A stretch of DNA of 64,000 nt, taken from Burkholderia puraquae. GTDB taxonomy: Bacteria > Pseudomonadota > Gammaproteobacteria > Burkholderiales > Burkholderiaceae. The position numbers and the translations under genes were made by a program. The notes below the pieces were generated by a model. The model saw only the letters and a list, made by a program, of their open reading frames with translations. It was not told where the DNA came from and did not search any database. Where the stretch lies: assembly GCF_002099195.1 (NCBI RefSeq), contig NZ_NBYX01000004.1, positions 248,064 to 312,063 of the forward strand, in the 5' to 3' direction. Of the stretch, positions 60,051-64,000 are shown one piece after another; the stretch's first letter is position 1; each line of letters starts with the position of its first letter.

Positions 60051-61418
60051 ATGAGCAGCGACAACTCCCTGCAGACTCCCGCGCGGCCGGCCGCCGCCGA
60101 TCCCGCCAGCGCCCGCCAGCAGCCGGCGGCCGACCACACCGCTGCGCCGCGCGCGCCAGGCGGGCCGGACGCCCGCACGCAACCGGCGCCGGGCGGCGCC
60201 GCGCCCGCGACGCCGCCACCGCCCGCGCGGCGCAAGCATCTGGTGCGCGCGCTCGTCGCCGTGTTCGCGCTCGGCATCATCGGCTGGGGCATCTGGTACG
60301 TGATCGTCGGACGCTGGTACGAATCCACCGACAACGCGTACGCGCAAGGCAACGTCGTCGAGCTGACGCCGCAGGTAACGGGCACCGTCGTGTCGATCGA
60401 CGCGGACGACGGCAATCTCGTCCGCGCCGGCACGCCGCTCGTCCGTCTCGACCCGAGCGATGCGCAGATCACGCTCGCGACCGCGCAGGCCGATCTCGCC
60501 GCAACGGTCCGCAAGGTGCGCGGCCTGTACAGCAACGAGCGCGGGCTGGCGAACAGCATCGACGGCGCACGCGCCGAACTCGACACGCGACGCACCGCGC
60601 TCGACAAGGCGAAGGCCGACTACAGCCGTCGCGAGGATCTCGGCCGCTCCGGCGCGATTTCACGCGAGGAACTCGCGCATGCACGCGACACGCTGACGTC
60701 CGCGCAAAGCGCGTACGCGGCCGCGCAAAGCGCGCTCGCGACGTTGAGCGAGCAGCACCAGACAAGCAAGGCGCTGATCGACGACACCGCAGTCGCCTCG
60801 CACCCGGACGTGCAGGCCGCAGCCGAACGGCTGCGGGCCGCCTACCTCGCGCATGCCCGCACCGACGTCGTCACGCCCGTCACCGGCTATGTCGCGAAGC
60901 GGACGGTACAGGTCGGGCAGCGCGTGTCGCCCGGCGTGCCGCTGCTGGCGGTCGTGCCGTTGCGCGAGCTGTGGGTCGACGCGAACTTCACCGAGAAGCA
61001 GCTCGAACACATGCGTATCGGGCAGCCGGTCGAACTGACCGCCGACCTGTACGGCGACGCGGTGCGCTATACCGGCCGCGTGCAGAGCCTCGGCGTCGGC
61101 ACCGGCAGCGCGTTCTCGCTGCTGCCCGCACAGAACGCAACGGGCAACTGGATCAAGATCGTGCAGCGGCTGCCGGTCCGCATCGAACTGACGGATCCGG
61201 CGCAGCTCGACGCGCATCCGCTGCGCATCGGCCTGTCGATGCACGCACGCGTCGACCAGCACGACCGCAGCGGCGCGATGCTGTCGCATCGCGAGCAGCG
61301 CGCGCCGGTATTCCGCACCGACGTGTACCGTGACGAGCTCGCGCGTGCCGACAGCCTGATCGCCGATGTCATCCATGCGAACCTGCCGGCGGCAGTGCGT
61401 GCGGAGGCGGTGCGATGA
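60051..61418 (+). CDS. HlyD/EmrA-family membrane fusion protein
   Basis: 455 residues. A long Pro/Ala-rich cytoplasmic leader (about 60 residues) precedes one membrane segment (ALVAVFALGIIGWGIWYVIV). The biotinyl-lipoyl-like half ESTDNAYAQGNVVELTPQVT, a coiled coil, and the closing barrel VVPLRELWVDANFTEKQLEH follow. It links the inner-membrane pump to the outer-membrane tunnel. The stop overlaps the start of the EmrB gene by four bases (ATGA). Confidence 0.94.
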   Translation: MSSDNSLQTPARPAAADPASARQQPAADHTAAPRAPGGPDARTQPAPGGAAPATPPPPARRKHLVRALVAVFALGIIGWGIWYVIVGRWYESTDNAYAQGNVVELTPQVTGTVVSIDADDGNLVRAGTPLVRLDPSDAQITLATAQADLAATVRKVRGLYSNERGLANSIDGARAELDTRRTALDKAKADYSRREDLGRSGAISREELAHARDTLTSAQSAYAAAQSALATLSEQHQTSKALIDDTAVASHPDVQAAAERLRAAYLAHARTDVVTPVTGYVAKRTVQVGQRVSPGVPLLAVVPLRELWVDANFTEKQLEHMRIGQPVELTADLYGDAVRYTGRVQSLGVGTGSAFSLLPAQNATGNWIKIVQRLPVRIELTDPAQLDAHPLRIGLSMHARVDQHDRSGAMLSHREQRAPVFRTDVYRDELARADSLIADVIHANLPAAVRAEAVR

Positions 61419-62953
61419 GCGGCCCGATGGCGGCCGCCGACAGCGGCTTTCGTCCGTCGAGTGTCGGGCTGACGACCTTCGGCCTCGCGCTCGCGGTTTT
61501 CATGCAGGTGCTCGACGGCACCGTCGCGAACGTGTCGTTGCCGACCATCGCCGGCAACTTCGGCGTGAGCACGACGCAGAGCGCGTGGGTCGTGACGACG
61601 TTCTCGGTCAGCAATGCGATCGCGCTGCCGCTGACCGGGTTTCTCGTCAAGCGCATCGGGCAGGTGCGGCTGTTCGTGTGGGCGACGCTCGCGTTCACGT
61701 TCGCGTCGCTCCTGTGCGGCCTTGCGCAAAACCTGCCGCAGCTCGTCGCGTTCCGCGCGCTGCAGGGCCTGGTGGCCGGGCCGATGATCCCGACCACGCA
61801 GGCACTGATGTTGTCGATCTACCCGCCGCAGCGGCGCGGCTTCGCGCTGTCGATGATCGCGATGGTCACCGTCGTCGCGCCGATCGCGGGGCCTGTGTTC
61901 GGCGGCTGGGTCACCGAGCATTACTCGTGGCGCTGGGCGTTCCTGATCAATCTGCCGATCGGCGTATTCGCCGCGATGTGCGTGTTCGCGCAAATGCGTG
62001 CACGCGTCGAGACGACCGTTGCCGCACGCGTCGACTATGTCGGCCTCGCCGCGCTGATCGTCGGCGTCGGTGCGCTTCAGATCGTGCTCGACAAGGGCAA
62101 CGAAGCCGACTGGTTCAACTCGACGTTCATCGTCGTGATGTCGGTGGTCGCCGCGTTCGGCATCGCGCTGTTCCTGATCTGGGAGCTCAACGAGCCGAAT
62201 CCGATCGTGAACCTGCGGCTCTTCGCGCATCGCAACTTCGCGGCCGGCACACTGACGCTCGTGCTCGCGTATTCGGCGTTCTTCGCGGTCAACGTGATCG
62301 TGCCGCAGTGGCTGCAGCGCACGCTCGGCTACACGTCGTTCTGGGCCGGGCTCGCCGTCGCACCGATGGGCGTGATCCCGGTGCTGATGACGCCGTTCAT
62401 GGGCAAGTACGCGCCGCGCTTCAACATGCGCGTGCTCGTGTGCTGCGCATTCGCGATCCTCGGCACGTCGTCGTTCCTGCGCGCGGGCTTCGTGCCCGAC
62501 ATCGACTTCACGCATATCGCGCTGATCCAGCTGCTGCAGGGCCTCGGCCTCGCGCTGTTCATCATGCCGATCAACAGCATCCTGCTGTCCGACCTGAAGC
62601 CGGACGAGATCGCCGCCGGCTCCGGCCTGTCCACTTTCCTGCGCACGCTCGGCGCGAGCTTCGCCGTGTCGATCACGTCGTTCCTGTGGGACCGGCGCGC
62701 GATCCTGCACCACGCGCAGCTCAGCGAGCACGTGAGCGCGTTCGATCCGGCCGTGCGGGCCGAAGTCGCGCGGCTCGGCGGCGGCGATCCGCAACGCGCG
62801 GCGACGCTGCTGGGCAACCTGGTCGACGCGCAGGCGTACCAGATCTCGTTCAACGACGTTTCGTTCGCGCTCGGCTGCGTGTATCTCGCCGTGATCGCGG
62901 TGGTCTGGCTCGCCCGTCCGCCGTTCGGCCCCGGCGCCGCCGCGAAACGATGA
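61415..62953 (+). CDS. DHA2-family MFS drug transporter (EmrB-like)
   Basis: 512 residues with about fourteen membrane segments. MQVLDGTVANVSLPTIAGNF is the DHA2 start signature, and GPVFGGWVTEHYSWRWAFLI is the motif C region of antiporters. It exports hydrophobic drugs or a natural product by proton antiport, with the upstream fusion protein and NodT lipoprotein. It may export the product of the neighbouring shikimate-related genes, an inference from location. Confidence 0.94.
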   Translation: MSGPMAAADSGFRPSSVGLTTFGLALAVFMQVLDGTVANVSLPTIAGNFGVSTTQSAWVVTTFSVSNAIALPLTGFLVKRIGQVRLFVWATLAFTFASLLCGLAQNLPQLVAFRALQGLVAGPMIPTTQALMLSIYPPQRRGFALSMIAMVTVVAPIAGPVFGGWVTEHYSWRWAFLINLPIGVFAAMCVFAQMRARVETTVAARVDYVGLAALIVGVGALQIVLDKGNEADWFNSTFIVVMSVVAAFGIALFLIWELNEPNPIVNLRLFAHRNFAAGTLTLVLAYSAFFAVNVIVPQWLQRTLGYTSFWAGLAVAPMGVIPVLMTPFMGKYAPRFNMRVLVCCAFAILGTSSFLRAGFVPDIDFTHIALIQLLQGLGLALFIMPINSILLSDLKPDEIAAGSGLSTFLRTLGASFAVSITSFLWDRRAILHHAQLSEHVSAFDPAVRAEVARLGGGDPQRAATLLGNLVDAQAYQISFNDVSFALGCVYLAVIAVVWLARPPFGPGAAAKR

Positions 62954-63012
62954 TGCGGGTGCTGCGCGGCCCGTTCCGACCCATGCTGTTCAATTCGATG
63001 GAGATTGACCCG

Positions 63013-63444
63013 ATGCCTACCCACCACGCTGGCGCCATGCCGCCCGACCTGGCGGCGCTCGCCGTGTTCGACGTCACGGAATTTCCGTTCGTCGTCGTGC
63101 GCAACGACGCGATCGCGTCCACCGGCTACGCGCAGCGCTGGCTCGACGACATGCACGCGCTGATGCGGCACGGCGAGCCGTTTGTCATGATCTTTCCGCC
63201 GGCTCGCCCGGACGAAGCGCACGACGACCGCAAGGAACGCGGCATGTGGCTCAAGCAGAACCGCGCCGCGCTCGCCGCCGTCTGCCGTGCGCTCATCACG
63301 ATCGAACCGGACCCAACCGAGCGTGAAGCGGCCATCGCGAACGCGTCCGGCATCGAAAAGGCGTTCGGCATTCCGTTCGACGTGACGGCTTCGCTCGACG
63401 ACGCGAAGCAGGCCGGCCGGCGACGCCTGGCTGAGGCGGTCTAG
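63013..63444 (+). CDS. Uncharacterised protein downstream of the efflux operon
   Basis: 143 residues. A beta-alpha pattern (VFDVTEFPFVVVRNDAIAST; YAQRWLDDMHALMRHGEPFV), then ERGMWLKQNRAALAAVCRAL and ITIEPDPTEREAAIANASGI, with no signal or membrane segment. ATG 63013 has GGAGA at a proper distance; in-frame ATGs at 62950, 62953 and 62998 are alternatives, the first two overlapping the EmrB stop. It is likely the last gene of the efflux operon. Function unknown. Confidence 0.75.
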   Translation: MPTHHAGAMPPDLAALAVFDVTEFPFVVVRNDAIASTGYAQRWLDDMHALMRHGEPFVMIFPPARPDEAHDDRKERGMWLKQNRAALAAVCRALITIEPDPTEREAAIANASGIEKAFGIPFDVTASLDDAKQAGRRRLAEAV

Positions 63445-63458
63445 CGCGGCCCGTTCGC

Positions 63459-63483
63459 GCGCAACGTCTCGAACCGGTTGCGC
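63459..63483. promoter_or_regulatory. Inverted repeat before the LuxR gene
   Basis: GCGCAAC (63459-63465) and GTTGCGC (63477-63483) form a 7-bp inverted repeat with an 11-base spacer. It lies between the efflux operon end and the LuxR start. It may be a terminator stem or a regulator site; it does not match a classical lux box closely. Confidence 0.4.
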
Positions 63484-63530
63484 AAGTCCGCCTGAATGCA
63501 GATTCCAACTAAATGAACGGGGTGGCTTGT

Positions 63531-64000
63531 ATGAATGGACTGGAATGTTTGAAATGGTTGGTACCCGGCGACACGGACGCGTCATGGCAGAGAATGACCG
63601 ACGCGGCCGCCGGAATGGGGTTCGACAAGGTCGTGCTGATCGTGTTGCCGTTTACCGGCGCGTCGTTCGATCTCGCGCGCAAATGGAGCAGCGGTGTGCC
63701 CGGCTGGACGGCGTTGTATCGGCAACGCCAGTTCGACCGCGTCGATCCGATGCTGCGGCATTGCTTCCGTTCGGCGCTGCCGCTCGTCTGGGACGACGCA
63801 CTGTTCGCGCTGCCGGAGCAGCGGCCGTGTTACGAAGCGGCGGCCGCGTACGGCATGCGCAGCGGCGTCGTGCTACCGGTGCGCGGCGCGAAGGGGGAGG
63901 TCGGCATGCTGTTGTGCGCGAGCACGGACGAGCTTGCCGCCACGCGCGAGCACTGCGACCGTCATCTCGCGGCGCTGACGCTGCTGCGCGACGTCGCGTG
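63531..64000 (+). CDS. LuxR-type quorum-sensing receptor, N-terminal part (cut by window end)
   Basis: 156 complete codons are visible; the frame is open at the window edge. The autoinducer-binding residues conserved in TraR/LuxR are present with a two-residue offset: Trp59 and Tyr63 (GWTALYRQRQF), Asp72-Pro73 (DRVDPML), Trp87 (LPLVWDD) and Gly112 (MRSGVVLPV). An acyl-homoserine-lactone receptor fold is therefore likely. No luxI synthase gene is in the window, so it may be an orphan receptor. In some Burkholderia an orphan CepR2 adjoins a fragin/valdiazen cluster; whether this is that gene cannot be decided here. The DNA-binding domain lies beyond the window. Confidence 0.85.
   Translation, partial: MNGLECLKWLVPGDTDASWQRMTDAAAGMGFDKVVLIVLPFTGASFDLARKWSSGVPGWTALYRQRQFDRVDPMLRHCFRSALPLVWDDALFALPEQRPCYEAAAAYGMRSGVVLPVRGAKGEVGMLLCASTDELAATREHCDRHLAALTLLRDVA

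Noticed and set aside
1..64000. CRISPR arrays, tRNA/rRNA genes, insertion sequences or prophage genes
   Set aside because: No direct-repeat array with regular spacers, no cloverleaf or rRNA sequence, and no transposase, integrase or phage structural protein was recognised in the window.

Overview
The base composition (about 67-70% G+C with strongly GC-ending codons), gene families (Gram-negative porin, DUF4148, CepR-type LuxR protein, EmrAB efflux with a NodT lipoprotein, many LysR/AraC/MarR regulators) and mosaic layout point to a Burkholderia species, most likely of the Burkholderia cepacia complex, and probably a secondary replicon rather than the core chromosome. No rRNA, tRNA, insertion sequence or CRISPR array was found. 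Species cannot be fixed from the sequence alone.

Layout. 1-2.6 kb: a MarR regulator behind a tandem operator, then a lower-GC stretch with a Sel1/TPR lipoprotein. 2.6-7.5 kb, minus strand: a GSH transferase, a porin and a 900-residue MalT-like LuxR regulator. 7.7-13.9 kb, plus strand: a catabolic cluster (universal stress protein joined to a degenerate hemerythrin-like domain, quinone oxidoreductase, TauD-type dioxygenase, beta-keto-acid cleavage enzyme, MFS carrier, serine hydrolase). 14.2-18.9 kb: a complete ABC importer of the polyamine/opine type and a lipoprotein. 19.2-27.1 kb: a signalling unit of a periplasmic binding protein, a TorS-like hybrid kinase and a REC-PAS-GGDEF-EAL-REC protein. 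27.2-33.6 kb: acyl-CoA catabolism (CoA-transferase, HMG-CoA lyase, VOC protein, hydrolase) with a divergent 2-hydroxyacid dehydrogenase and a LysR regulator. 33.9-35.9 kb: an ECF sigma factor, a small membrane protein, a ferredoxin and a methyltransferase.

The most striking segment is 37.9-42.4 kb. Two divergent RNA-repair operons lie back to back: rtcB-like ligase plus prfH on the minus strand, and an ATP-dependent RNA ligase plus an HD-phosphoesterase/P-loop kinase (HD-Pnk) on the plus strand. Together they encode end healing, two chemically different sealing routes and a ribosome-rescue factor.

42.5-49 kb holds small lipoproteins, an MFS fragment, nitronate monooxygenase, and the organic-peroxide pair ohrR and ohr, which share a palindromic operator although separated by about 2 kb. 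49.1-52.5 kb is a heat-shock island: three Hsp20 genes and two small genes read leftward from a sigma32-type promoter, facing an almost identical sigma32-type promoter that serves an uncharacterised gene.

52.9-64 kb looks like the flank of a quorum-regulated specialised-metabolism locus: a second shikimate kinase, an unidentified protein, a hotdog thioesterase, a DAHP synthase, a glutamate-cysteine ligase, an AraC regulator, an EmrAB-type tripartite efflux operon, and the N-terminal part of a LuxR-type receptor cut by the window end.
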